From: Calothrix sp. CSU_2_0
GTDB lineage: Bacteria > Cyanobacteriota > Cyanobacteriia > Cyanobacteriales > Nostocaceae
Length of the DNA: 64,000 bases
Assembly (NCBI GenBank): GCA_012034595.1
Contig: JAAUPE010000002.1
Span: 33,682-97,681, forward strand
Reading direction: 5' to 3'
Under the pieces are notes generated by a model. It saw nothing but the letters and a program-made list of their open reading frames with translations, made no database searches and was not told the origin of the DNA. Below are positions 7,268 through 15,524 of this stretch, piece by piece (positions within the stretch are counted from its first letter, which is position 1; each line of letters begins with the position of its first letter). The translations under genes were made by a program, and so were the position numbers.

Positions 7268-9148
7268 ATGTGCGGAATCGTTGGTTATATCGGCACTCAG
7301 GCAGCGACAGAGATTTTGCTAGCAGGATTGGAGAAACTGGAGTATCGGGGCTACGATTCCGCAGGAATCGCGACGATTTGGGAGGGTGAAGTTAATTGTG
7401 TACGGGCAAAGGGCAAGTTACATAATTTACGCTCAAAATTAGAGATGGTGGAAGCTCCATCACAAATTGGGATTGGACATACTCGCTGGGCAACCCACGG
7501 GAAACCGGAAGAATATAATGCCCATCCCCACATGGATGCAATAAATCGGGTGGCGGTAGTGCAAAATGGAATTATTGAAAATTATCGGGAATTACGCGAT
7601 CGCCTCAAATCCTTTGACATTGAATTTCGTTCGGAAACCGATACGGAAGTTATCCCCCATTTGATTTCTCAATATCTCCAAGAAGAAATTGCCATTGGTG
7701 AATCCGACTCACCTTTTTTTGATGCAGTACGTAAAGCAGTTCACGAACTCGAAGGAGCATTTGCGATCGCGGTAGTTTCCGCAGATTTCCCCGATGAATT
7801 AATTGTGGTGCGTCAGCAAGCACCTTTAGTCATTGGTTTTGGGCAAGGGGAATTTTTCTGTGCTTCCGATACCCCGGCAATTGTCGCTTATACCCGTGCT
7901 GTTTTACCGTTGGAAAATGGCGAAATTGCCCGTTTGACTCCGCTAGGTGTGGAAATCTACGACTTTACTGGCAGGAGATTGAAAAAACAACCTCGCTTGC
8001 TGAATTTGAGTCCCACAATGGTGGAAAAACAGGGATTCAAACACTTCATGCTCAAGGAAATCTACGAGCAACCGGGAGTAGTTCGTGCCAGTTTAGATGC
8101 TTACTTTCATCCTGGTGCTGACGAATCCCCGATCAATTTGGGTATTCCCAGCGAATTTTACGCTAATTTAGAACAAATTCAAATCGTTGCCTGTGGTACA
8201 AGTTGGCACGCTGCCCTCATCGGGAAATACTTACTCGAACAACTCGCCCAAATCCCCACCCAAGTCCAATATTCCTCAGAATTTCGCTACGCACCATCAC
8301 CCCTAACAGCGAATACACTTACCATTGGCGTGACTCAATCGGGAGAAACAGCCGATACCCTCGCTGCCCTGGCAATGGAAAAAGAGCGTCGCCAAGGTCG
8401 AGATGCCAGGTATCAAGCGCGACTATTAGGGATTACCAACCGTCCAGAAAGCAGTTTGGGACATCTGGTTCCCCACATTATTAATACCCTGGCTGGAATT
8501 GAAATTGGGGTTGCGGCAACCAAAACATTTATTGCCCAGTTAATGGCATTTTACGCCCTTGCCCTCGATTTAGCATCTCGCCGCCAAACACTTCCCCAAG
8601 AAAGATTAGAAGAAATAATTAATGGATTGAGGTTGATTCCCAAAGAAATCGAAGCAACCATCGATATCCAAGACAAAATTACCGAACATTTAGCCCACGA
8701 CTTTGCCGAAACTCAAGATGTGATTTTTTTGGGAAGAGGAATTAATTTTCCGATCGCACTCGAAGGAGCATTGAAACTCAAGGAAATTAGCTATATCCAT
8801 GCGGAAGGATACCCAGCAGGGGAAATGAAACATGGTCCAATTGCTTTATTAGATGCAAAAGTTCCAGTAGTTGCGATCGCGGTTCCTGGCAGTGTGTACG
8901 AAAAGGTGATTTCTAATTCTCAAGAAGCTAAAGCTAGAGATTCGCGGTTAATTGGTGTGACACCGTTTAGTGATGGGGAAGCGGGGGAAATTTTCCAAGA
9001 TTTATTGACTGTTGCCAATGTTGATGAATTATTATCGCCGATTCTGACGGTGATTCCTCTGCAATTGCTTTCCTATCACATTGCTGCTAGACGCGGTTTG
9101 GATGTCGATCAACCAAGGAATTTAGCGAAAAGTGTCACGGTAGAATAG
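7268..9148 (+). CDS. glmS: Glucosamine-fructose-6-phosphate aminotransferase (isomerizing)
   Basis: Makes glucosamine-6-phosphate from fructose-6-phosphate and glutamine, the first step to UDP-GlcNAc for peptidoglycan and polysaccharides. At 626 residues it has normal length. The N-terminal glutaminase begins MCGIVGYIG with nucleophile Cys at position 2, followed by YRGYDSAGI and GIGHTRWATHG. Two SIS sugar-isomerase domains follow (VACGTSWHAAL, TQSGETADTL, HAEGYPAGEMKHGPIAL). The C-terminus LAKSVTVE is the family ending. The ATG is fixed by the need for Cys2. Upstream terminator and downstream hairpin suggest a single-gene transcript. Confidence 0.97.
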   Translation: MCGIVGYIGTQAATEILLAGLEKLEYRGYDSAGIATIWEGEVNCVRAKGKLHNLRSKLEMVEAPSQIGIGHTRWATHGKPEEYNAHPHMDAINRVAVVQNGIIENYRELRDRLKSFDIEFRSETDTEVIPHLISQYLQEEIAIGESDSPFFDAVRKAVHELEGAFAIAVVSADFPDELIVVRQQAPLVIGFGQGEFFCASDTPAIVAYTRAVLPLENGEIARLTPLGVEIYDFTGRRLKKQPRLLNLSPTMVEKQGFKHFMLKEIYEQPGVVRASLDAYFHPGADESPINLGIPSEFYANLEQIQIVACGTSWHAALIGKYLLEQLAQIPTQVQYSSEFRYAPSPLTANTLTIGVTQSGETADTLAALAMEKERRQGRDARYQARLLGITNRPESSLGHLVPHIINTLAGIEIGVAATKTFIAQLMAFYALALDLASRRQTLPQERLEEIINGLRLIPKEIEATIDIQDKITEHLAHDFAETQDVIFLGRGINFPIALEGALKLKEISYIHAEGYPAGEMKHGPIALLDAKVPVVAIAVPGSVYEKVISNSQEAKARDSRLIGVTPFSDGEAGEIFQDLLTVANVDELLSPILTVIPLQLLSYHIAARRGLDVDQPRNLAKSVTVE

Positions 9149-9170
9149 TTTTTTTGATATCGATTGGAAA

Positions 9171-9204
9171 AAGCGATCGCGTTCCCAGTCAAACGCGATC
9201 GCTT
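9171..9204. terminator. HIP1-containing hairpin after glmS
   Basis: AAGCGATCGCGTT (9171-9183) and AACGCGATCGCTT (9192-9204) form a perfect 13-bp stem made of two HIP1 octamers; TTATTAATTTT follows. It may end glmS transcription. Confidence 0.5.
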
Positions 9205-9288
9205 ATTAATTTTCAACTGGATGCGATCGCACGTAAAATTAAAGCAAGCCCATTGGCACATTGTCGGATGAGACTTTTGAGGAGAATA

Positions 9289-9383
9289 TGTTGCATTTAA
9301 CAAAGAAGTTAGAACAACAGTTTGCCGAAAGTGGAAAGCTAGAAATAGCAATTATGAAAAACTTAAGGACTTTAGGGTTATGA
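9289..9383 (+). CDS. 31-residue peptide, possible HsdM C-terminal remnant
   Basis: ATG at 9289 follows a strong Shine-Dalgarno (GAGGAGAAT). The peptide MLHLTKKLEQQFAESGKLEI and then AIMKNLRTLGL ends in TGA overlapping the antitoxin ATG by 4 bp. The LEQQFAESxKLExxIxxNLxxLG pattern resembles the C-terminal helix of type I methylase HsdM subunits as I remember them; that is a weak inference. It is placed first in the toxin-antitoxin operon and would couple translation. Confidence 0.4.
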
Positions 9384-9628
9384 GTCTGTCTCTAAAAGAA
9401 TTATTAAAGCAAGCAGCACAATTAACTAAAGAAGAACAATTGGAGTTGATTAGTTGTATTGCTAATGGATTAAAAAAGAACAATTCTCAATCGCTAGAAA
9501 ACAAGCACAATATTGGCGAATTTCGAGGTGTTGCCAAGAATTTACTAAATGAAATAGATGCGACTGAGTATGTTAATAGCCTACGAGGTGAGTGGGAAGA
9601 AAGGGAAAAACAATTGAGAGAAGGTTGA
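9380..9628 (+). CDS. Antitoxin of a VapBC-type pair
   Basis: An 82-residue acidic/basic helical protein starting MSLSLKELLKQAAQLTKEEQ. It is placed directly before and overlapping a PIN-domain gene (TGATG, 1 bp shared), the classic antitoxin position. The N-terminal half resembles small cyanobacterial antitoxin-like helices; the C-terminal half (SLRGEWEEREKQLREG) is a charged tail of the kind that wraps the toxin. The DNA-binding fold is not certain. It should neutralise the toxin and repress the operon, by analogy with the family. Confidence 0.7.
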   Translation: MSLSLKELLKQAAQLTKEEQLELISCIANGLKKNNSQSLENKHNIGEFRGVAKNLLNEIDATEYVNSLRGEWEEREKQLREG

Positions 9629-10074
9629 TGAAGGTTGAGGCAATTTTAGAAACAATCTCTAAGGTTTTTATCGATACAGCACCTGTAATTTATTATATAG
9701 AGGGTTCAACAAGCTTTTTTCCTGTAGTCGATGTATTTTTTCAAGGTTTGCTATCAAGAAGTATCAAAGGAATTGTTTCTCCTGTAACACTTACAGAGTG
9801 TCTAGTTATGCCTGTGAGATTAAAGAATGCTGAGGTACAGCAAAGCTTTGTCGATTTTCTGACAAATACAAAGGAAATCGAAATGGTAAATATTGACACT
9901 ATGGTTGGTAGACAAGCGGCTGAGTTAAGGGTGAATTATGGGCTGAAATTACCAGATGCACTACAGCTAGCTGTAGCAATTAGGGCAGGATGTGATGTTT
10001 TTTTAACCAATGATGCTGATTTGAAAAGAGTTACAGAACTACAAATTGTAGTTTTAGGGCAGTTGGAAATATGA
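9628..10074 (+). CDS. PIN-domain ribonuclease toxin (VapC-like)
   Basis: A 148-residue protein from the ATG at 9628, which overlaps the antitoxin stop. A start at 9592 in the same frame would lie inside the antitoxin and is not preferred. PIN acidic residues are in FIDTAPVIYYIE (Asp), TLTECLV (Glu), LKLPDALQLA (Asp) and FLTNDADLKR (Asp). VapC toxins cleave RNA, often tRNA, with Mg2+ bound by these residues. Full length, so likely functional. Confidence 0.85.
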   Translation: MKVEAILETISKVFIDTAPVIYYIEGSTSFFPVVDVFFQGLLSRSIKGIVSPVTLTECLVMPVRLKNAEVQQSFVDFLTNTKEIEMVNIDTMVGRQAAELRVNYGLKLPDALQLAVAIRAGCDVFLTNDADLKRVTELQIVVLGQLEI

Positions 10075-10159
10075 ATACCCTATGTTTGAGGATCGGAAAT
10101 ATTCCCACTCAAACGCGATCGCAAGTTGTAAAATTTCTTATCTGTCTACATTTACTGTA

Positions 10160-10188
10160 ATAGAGACGTAGTATTATTACGTCTCTAT
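10160..10188. repeat. Palindrome of the GAGACGTAG family
   Basis: ATAGAGACGTA (10160-10170) and TACGTCTCTAT (10178-10188), 11-bp stem with a 7-nt loop. It shares its core with the MITE copies at 3707 and 28614 but no terminal repeats are visible. It lies after the toxin gene and may act as terminator. Confidence 0.5.
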
Positions 10189-10265
10189 GCAGATTATATT
10201 TTTACAAATGACTTAGAACCACTGTACACATTAAAAACTAGTTCAATTAATCAATCAATAATAAA

Positions 10266-10682
10266 CTACTTTACCTCACCAGGAGCAAAAGCTGTAACTT
10301 TACCTGCTTTAACCGCAACAACCACATCATAAGTCGCACAATAAGCAAATGTAGTATTGTTAGCTTTATTGTACAAATTTACAACCATTCCCGCACCGCC
10401 AGGTTGCACAGAAATTGGTTCTAAATCACCAAAGAAATAACGTCGCAATTCGTCACCACTACCAAACATTCCCTTATGCTTAGTCAGCATTGCAATTTTT
10501 TGAGTAACAGTTAAACCAGTTGCATCTTTCATGTCTGCCTTAGATGTCGCTTGGGCAGTCATAACTTTTACTTCTTTTGCTGATACTTGATTTGACTGCG
10601 GATTAATTATATTCAGCGAAGCACCACCAATAGTAACTAAACCAGTTAAAGCAACAGTCGTAACAATTGTTTTGAGATTCAT
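10266..10682 (-). CDS. Small secreted protein of unknown function
   Basis: 138 residues. The N-terminus has Lys4, then a hydrophobic stretch (TIVTTVALTGLVTIGGASL), with possible cleavage near residues 22-35, so it is probably exported. The mature part contains LTVTQKIAMLTKHKGMF, ELRRYFFGDLEPISV and a single Cys in FAYCATYDVVVAVKAG. No family recognised. It is monocistronic, with AT-rich spacers on both sides. Confidence 0.65.
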   Translation of the reverse strand: MNLKTIVTTVALTGLVTIGGASLNIINPQSNQVSAKEVKVMTAQATSKADMKDATGLTVTQKIAMLTKHKGMFGSGDELRRYFFGDLEPISVQPGGAGMVVNLYNKANNTTFAYCATYDVVVAVKAGKVTAFAPGEVK

Positions 10683-10879
10683 GATTTTGATTCCTTAAAA
10701 TTAAGATTTGAGAAAATAGAATTGGTAAGCTAAAGCTGAAATCTGGCGAATGCGGATGAGAGGGTTAAACTTCTCTGTTACTTATTACTATGAATCTATT
10801 AGCTGAGAATTAGCTGAGAATAAATTGAGGATAAGTTAAAAACCAATTGTTTTTATTCTCAGACTAGATGTTCTGGAAA

Positions 10880-11029
10880 TTACAGATATGAAATACAAGT
10901 TTGTAGTATATAAACCAATTCACCATCTGTGGTTGAGTCTGGGTTAGTTCCACCCAAACCTGTTTGGTCACCAGATTCATCGTAAACTATTTGAGTTGCT
11001 GTACCAGGTACTACAGTTCCTGGTAACGT
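10880..11029 (-). other. In-frame open stretch beyond a TAG stop
   Basis: Directly after the TAG of the next gene (same strand and frame) the frame stays open for about 49 codons, with protein-like composition: LPGTVVPGTATQIVYDESGD, then QTGLGGTNPDSTTDGELVY, ending in TAA at 10880-10882. It could be a degenerate 3' exon-like remnant, a separate gene fragment, or part of a longer protein if the TAG is an error. Confidence 0.3.
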
Positions 11030-11541
11030 CTAGATCAATGGTTGCAGTAGTTCTATCACAGAAGCAATCAATGTACGTGCTTGAGCTTCTGTAGGAATAT
11101 TTATAAACAGGCATTCAATATCAAATACAGCTAAATAAGGAAAGTAAATAGCATATAAGTCAATATTTTCAAGACTGTCTGTTTTGTAGAGATAAATTCC
11201 CGCACATCCTAACGCAGTAGCATCGATGATGTCATACCCCTGAGATATGAGCCATTTTACCCAGTTTCCATTTCCTGTACGTGAAAGTTGAGTAGATTCT
11301 CTCGTTTTCCAATCAATTACTCGAATAGCATAAAAATCATCATACATAGATTCAAAAAATATTTTTTTTGCTAAATAGTTTATTTGTCCGCACCTACTTA
11401 CATATTTTCTCATAAATAGAAAGACCATTTCTGTCCTGTTACAGATGAGATATTTAACCTACCGTTGTGTTGCAACCTAGTGCAAGTCATAAATTCGTCA
11501 ATTAGAGTATCGGGTATTATTGATTGGTGACGCACTGTCAT
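11030..11541 (-). CDS. Conserved-looking unknown protein, frame broken by 1 base
   Basis: ATG at 11541 follows a good Shine-Dalgarno (AAAGGAAATAAGAG). The first 43 codons read MTVRHQSIIPDTLIDEFMTC to TGQKWSFYL and then hit TGA. One base added to the AAA run at 11414-11416 (plus strand) joins this to the second part, RKYVSRCGQINYLAKKIF to ASVIELLQPLI. The joined protein is about 171 residues. It has the look of a soluble alpha/beta protein (DDFYAIRVIDWKTRESTQLS, GNWVKWLISQGYDIIDA). No family recognised. Treating it as one gene is an inference from the fit and the ribosome site. Confidence 0.55.
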
Positions 11542-11869
11542 TCTCTTATTTCCTTTCGAGTAAAACTAGCTGAATCTAACCGCAATCTCTGAAAAATATC
11601 AATTTTTGGATAATTGTTTGGTCGAATAGCAAGTATTTGATACTCACTAAGTTTAATCAACATGTTGTGACAAACTTGTGACAAAAGTAAAAATTATTGC
11701 GGTAGATGATAGAAACTCTAAATCAGTGGGAATAATAAAATTGTTGCAAAGTACATGTTTAGGTTTATCTAATTTAGATAAATTTAAGTCTTGATACTTA
11801 GATTTTTTTGTGCGAACTTCAAAAAAATCTCTTGTCAACTGTGTTATAACTTAAAATTAGGTGTTAGAA
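11542..11869. other. AT-rich spacer with divergent promoters
   Basis: No gene seen. It separates the minus-strand unknown gene from the start of the GTPase signalling cluster, so both promoters should lie here. The plus-strand gene has an in-frame GTG at 11861 and ATG at 11870. Confidence 0.3.
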
Positions 11870-12508
11870 ATGAGCCAAGTAACTAAAGAAGATGTGCGCG
11901 AACGGCTTGGTAATGTAGACCAAATCCGCGATATTATTTTTGGAGCGCAAACTAGAGATTACGACAATCGCTTTACGAAAATGGAATCGGATATCTCGAA
12001 GTTACAACAAGAGATGCGTTCTAGTATGGAGCAACTAAAAACTAGCTTTTCAGTCGAATTAAAGGTTGCAGTGGAAGCACTAGATAAAAGGTTAAAATCC
12101 CTTACTCTTAACACTCAAGAAGAAACTGCTGATTTGCGTTCTTCATTGGATCGTGTAAATCGAAAGTTTACTAGTAGTATTCAAACACTCGATCAAGCAT
12201 TAGATGCTCAAACCAATTCAATTAGGGAAGAATTAACTGAATCGAAAGACTTACTTCAAGGAGATATCACTGCACTGCGGGATTTAATGTTAGAGGAATT
12301 AGAGCGTCGCTTTTCAGATTTACGGGAAAATAAGGTTTCCCGTGATGATATGGCTGAAACTTTATTTGCATTAGGAATGAAAATCAAAGGTACAGAATTA
12401 ATTCCTAAATTACAGGAAGCTGTGGATGAAAAAAATGAATATAATTCTATTCCTTTGCTAGTAAGTTCTAAAAATTCTCAGGTATTGGTTCATTCTCAAG
12501 AAAGTTAA
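11870..12508 (+). CDS. Coiled-coil protein, first gene of GTPase cluster
   Basis: 212 residues from ATG 11870; a GTG three codons earlier is possible. From about residue 40 to 160 it is a long heptad coiled coil (TKMESDISKLQQEMRSSMEQ, ETADLRSSLDRVNRKFTSS, IREELTESKDLLQGDITALR). The N-terminus has VTKEDVRERLGNVDQIRDIIF, and the tail MAETLFALGMKIKGTELIPK. No enzyme motif. It lies 51 bp ahead of the OmpA-like membrane gene on the same strand, so it is probably co-transcribed and may tether or sense with it. Function unknown. Confidence 0.75.
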   Translation: MSQVTKEDVRERLGNVDQIRDIIFGAQTRDYDNRFTKMESDISKLQQEMRSSMEQLKTSFSVELKVAVEALDKRLKSLTLNTQEETADLRSSLDRVNRKFTSSIQTLDQALDAQTNSIREELTESKDLLQGDITALRDLMLEELERRFSDLRENKVSRDDMAETLFALGMKIKGTELIPKLQEAVDEKNEYNSIPLLVSSKNSQVLVHSQES

Positions 12509-12559
12509 AATAGGTTCGGAGAGTGTGCAAATCTAAAATATTATTAGGATGCGATCGAT

Positions 12560-14791
12560 ATGGCTCATGTGGAGGATAAGATTTCTAAATTTATGGAGTT
12601 GGGTAAAGAGCAAGCTTTGCAGCTTGAAAACTTTGTAGATTTGCTTGTGGAACTCGATGTCATTACACCACCTGAGTCATGTTTTTTTAACTCATCTCAA
12701 ACTAGTCAAATTGAAGATAATTTGGTTGAAGGAGAAGAGGAGTTATTAATCTATGAGGCATATTTAGAGTCTGAATTGCACCAAGAAGTTTCATCAGATA
12801 TTCCTCTGGTGAATTATACAATGATTTCTAATCAGGTGGAGAATCAAGAAGTAGAGATAAGTACAGCAGGAATGCTTTTTGAAAATGTAGTTATTTCCGA
12901 AAAGCTAGAACAAACTATTAATAATTTAGAAAATGTAGATACCATTACTGCATTTGAAAAGTTACAAGATATTTTAGTTGGAACAGAATTAACAGATTTA
13001 AATAATCTGACAACAACTATCCAAAATAATTTAACTAAATTAGAACATCAAATATACGATCCTCAAGAATTAATTAATCTTCTCCTACCTTCAATCTCCG
13101 CAGTTTTAAAGTTGAAAATAGCCGAATCTAAAGAAGAAATTGCCGAAATAATCTCTCCGATTGTAGATCGAGCTATCCGTAGTCGCACAGAAGAAGATAA
13201 AAGCAGTATAGGTCATGCGATCGCACCTGCAATTCCTCTGGCAATTTCTCAACAAATTCTTGTTAGTCCAGAGGAGGTTTCTGATGCATTTGCACCAACA
13301 ATGGGACGAGCAATTCAAAAACAAATAAAACTTGAAAAGAATATTGTTGTGGATGCACTCTACCCAATTATTGGTAGTACAATTTCCAAATATATGGCAG
13401 AGACTATTCGTGTTATCAATCAACAAGTTGAAGATGCTTTGAGTGTTAAGGGAATAAAACGAAAAATTTGTGCTAAGTTACAAGGTGTTTCGGAAGCTGA
13501 ATTGATTCTCAAAGAAGCACTACCTTTTAGCACTCAAGCAATTTTTTTAATTCATAAAGAATCTGGTTTAATTATTTCAGATATTCAGCCCCAAAATAAG
13601 CAAAGGTTAGAAGCAGAAATGATAGCAGGAATGTTAACTGCTATTCGTAGCTTTGCCAATGATTGTATTCAAAAGTCTGGGAATATTTCTGAATTAGACG
13701 CGATTGATTATGGTACATCTAAGATTATTTTAGAGGTTGCTGGATATTGTTATTTAGCAATTATTGTTCAAGGGGAAGCTACCAAAGATTTTGTGATTAA
13801 AATACGACAAGTTCTGAGTCAAATTGTTAATGATTATGGTGACTCGATCGAAAAGTTTGATGGGAATCCAGATACAATTCCCAGCCAAATTTATACGAAT
13901 TTATCTAAACTTGAAAATAACGCATTTGCAGATGAAAATCAGAAAAATAAACCTTCTCCCTTGGCTTTGTTGAGTTTATCAATAATTAGCACTATCTTTA
14001 TCCCTTGGGGTATTTGGCAATATCATAGTACAAGAATTCATTCCCTTGAAAATAAGACTTTATTAGCTTTAGCTTCCGCTCCAGAATTAGCTGTATATCG
14101 CCTCAATGTGCAGGAAGAAAAGGGTAAACTAAAATTAATCGGACGAGTACCCAATCAAGTTTTACGAGCAAAAGCCGAAAAAATTGCTCAAGAAACAAAC
14201 CCGAAATGGTTAATTAATAATCAAATTTTAGCAGTAGAAATACCACCCGATCCTGTATTAGCGACTGCGGAAGTACAGAGAGTTACCGAAGTATTAAATC
14301 AAATCGATGGTGTCTCAATTTCCAGCCAATATCTCAATGATAAAGTTACTATTCAGGGAACAGTTAGTCGTCATGCAGATGCGATCGCCATTAATAATGC
14401 ATTCGAGCAAATTCCAGGAGTTAAATTAGTATCGAGTGCAGTGAGCATAGAACCTTTGCGGGTTGATATTAGATTTTATTTTGAATCAACCTCGGCAAAC
14501 CTACAGCCAAAAGACTTAAATAGCAAACTTGAACAAGTTAAATTCTTCCTAAATAAACAACCGAAAAAGTATTTAAAAATCATTGGTTATAGTAACTCTA
14601 GTACTGGTACAGCAGAAGCTGAAAAATTAGCGATAGCCAGAGCAGAAACAGTCAAACAAGCATTAATCAATCGAGGTATTGACCCAACCCGTTTACAGAC
14701 TATTAGTTCGACAAATTTACCACCAGGAATTAATCAAAATCAACCAGAATGGCTAAAGCGTTGTGTTGTATTGGAACCAATAGATAATTAA
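12560..14791 (+). CDS. Membrane protein: 23-residue repeats, longin-like region, OmpA-like C-terminus
   Basis: 743 residues. Residues about 177-291 are five tandem 23-residue repeats, each starting with Pro (PIVDRAIRSRTEEDK..., PAIPLAISQQILVSP..., PTMGRAIQKQIKLEK..., PIIGSTISKYMAETI...). Next is a region (about 315-440) with AIFLIHKESGLIISDI and YCYLAIIVQGEATKDFVIKI that resembles longin/roadblock-like GTPase-regulatory folds; this is inference. A single membrane segment follows (about 466-486, LALLSLSIISTIFIPWGIW), then BON-like parts, and an OmpA-like end (IIGYSNSSTGTAEAEKLAIA, RAETVKQALINRGIDPTRLQ), where the usual GHTD is GYSN. The N-terminal part is thus likely cytoplasmic and the end periplasmic. 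It precedes the Rab-like GTPase gene by 202 bp. Confidence 0.8.
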   Translation: MAHVEDKISKFMELGKEQALQLENFVDLLVELDVITPPESCFFNSSQTSQIEDNLVEGEEELLIYEAYLESELHQEVSSDIPLVNYTMISNQVENQEVEISTAGMLFENVVISEKLEQTINNLENVDTITAFEKLQDILVGTELTDLNNLTTTIQNNLTKLEHQIYDPQELINLLLPSISAVLKLKIAESKEEIAEIISPIVDRAIRSRTEEDKSSIGHAIAPAIPLAISQQILVSPEEVSDAFAPTMGRAIQKQIKLEKNIVVDALYPIIGSTISKYMAETIRVINQQVEDALSVKGIKRKICAKLQGVSEAELILKEALPFSTQAIFLIHKESGLIISDIQPQNKQRLEAEMIAGMLTAIRSFANDCIQKSGNISELDAIDYGTSKIILEVAGYCYLAIIVQGEATKDFVIKIRQVLSQIVNDYGDSIEKFDGNPDTIPSQIYTNLSKLENNAFADENQKNKPSPLALLSLSIISTIFIPWGIWQYHSTRIHSLENKTLLALASAPELAVYRLNVQEEKGKLKLIGRVPNQVLRAKAEKIAQETNPKWLINNQILAVEIPPDPVLATAEVQRVTEVLNQIDGVSISSQYLNDKVTIQGTVSRHADAIAINNAFEQIPGVKLVSSAVSIEPLRVDIRFYFESTSANLQPKDLNSKLEQVKFFLNKQPKKYLKIIGYSNSSTGTAEAEKLAIARAETVKQALINRGIDPTRLQTISSTNLPPGINQNQPEWLKRCVVLEPIDN

Positions 14792-14993
14792 TTAACTATC
14801 TATTTTATCTGGAGATTGATATTTATTCTTGATGTATAGAACAAAAATTATACTTATACTAAAATATTTAGAGGTTGTTTATAAAAGTAATATTTCTCAA
14901 CTCAATACAACCATAATTATTAAGAATGCAAACAAATGAAACACAAAAGTTGTAATATTAAAAGTCAAGATGTAGTAATTTCAAGCTTAAATT

Positions 14994-15524
14994 ATGTCTA
15001 TCATTTCCAGAAAAATTTGCTTAGTGGGTGATTTCGCGGTTGGGAAAACAAGCTTAATTCGTAGATTTGTCGAGCAGCAATTTAGTGATGAGTATTTATC
15101 GACTGTAGGAGTAAAAATGTCTCGAAAAACAGTTGAAGTTCCAATTGATGACTCACAGCAAACCCAAGAATTACTATTTGTAATTTGGGATATTGAGGGA
15201 AGTAATAAATTTAAATCAATCGCTCCTACCTACTTTCAAGGAGCAAAAGGAGCAATCATTGTTGGAGATATTACCCAACCAGAAACCTTAGAAAATATTC
15301 CCGAACATATCCAAAGTTTTATCAGAGTTAATCCTAAAAGTAATATTGCGATCGCGCTGAATAAGTCTGATTTAATTGAAGCTGAATATTTAGATAATAT
15401 CCTCCAGAATTATCAGCAAAAATTCGGCAATATTGATTATGTATTAGCTACATACTTAACCTCTGCAAAAACAGGTAATAATGTAGATGAGTTATTTAAA
15501 ATTTTAGCAAAATCTTTAATATGA
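14994..15524 (+). CDS. Rab/Ras-like small GTPase
   Basis: A 176-residue GTP-binding switch protein. G1 is GDFAVGKTS (residues 12-20), G2 STVGVKM, G3 WDIEGS (DxxG), G4 NKSD and G5 TSAK, all in the expected order. It has no C-terminal Cys for lipid attachment, unlike eukaryotic Rabs. The G3 Gln after Gly (DxxGQ) is Ser here, which in Ras-type enzymes lowers intrinsic hydrolysis, so a GAP-like partner may be needed. Its stop overlaps the ATG of the PAS kinase by 4 bp (ATGA), so translation is coupled. Confidence 0.92.
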   Translation: MSIISRKICLVGDFAVGKTSLIRRFVEQQFSDEYLSTVGVKMSRKTVEVPIDDSQQTQELLFVIWDIEGSNKFKSIAPTYFQGAKGAIIVGDITQPETLENIPEHIQSFIRVNPKSNIAIALNKSDLIEAEYLDNILQNYQQKFGNIDYVLATYLTSAKTGNNVDELFKILAKSLI

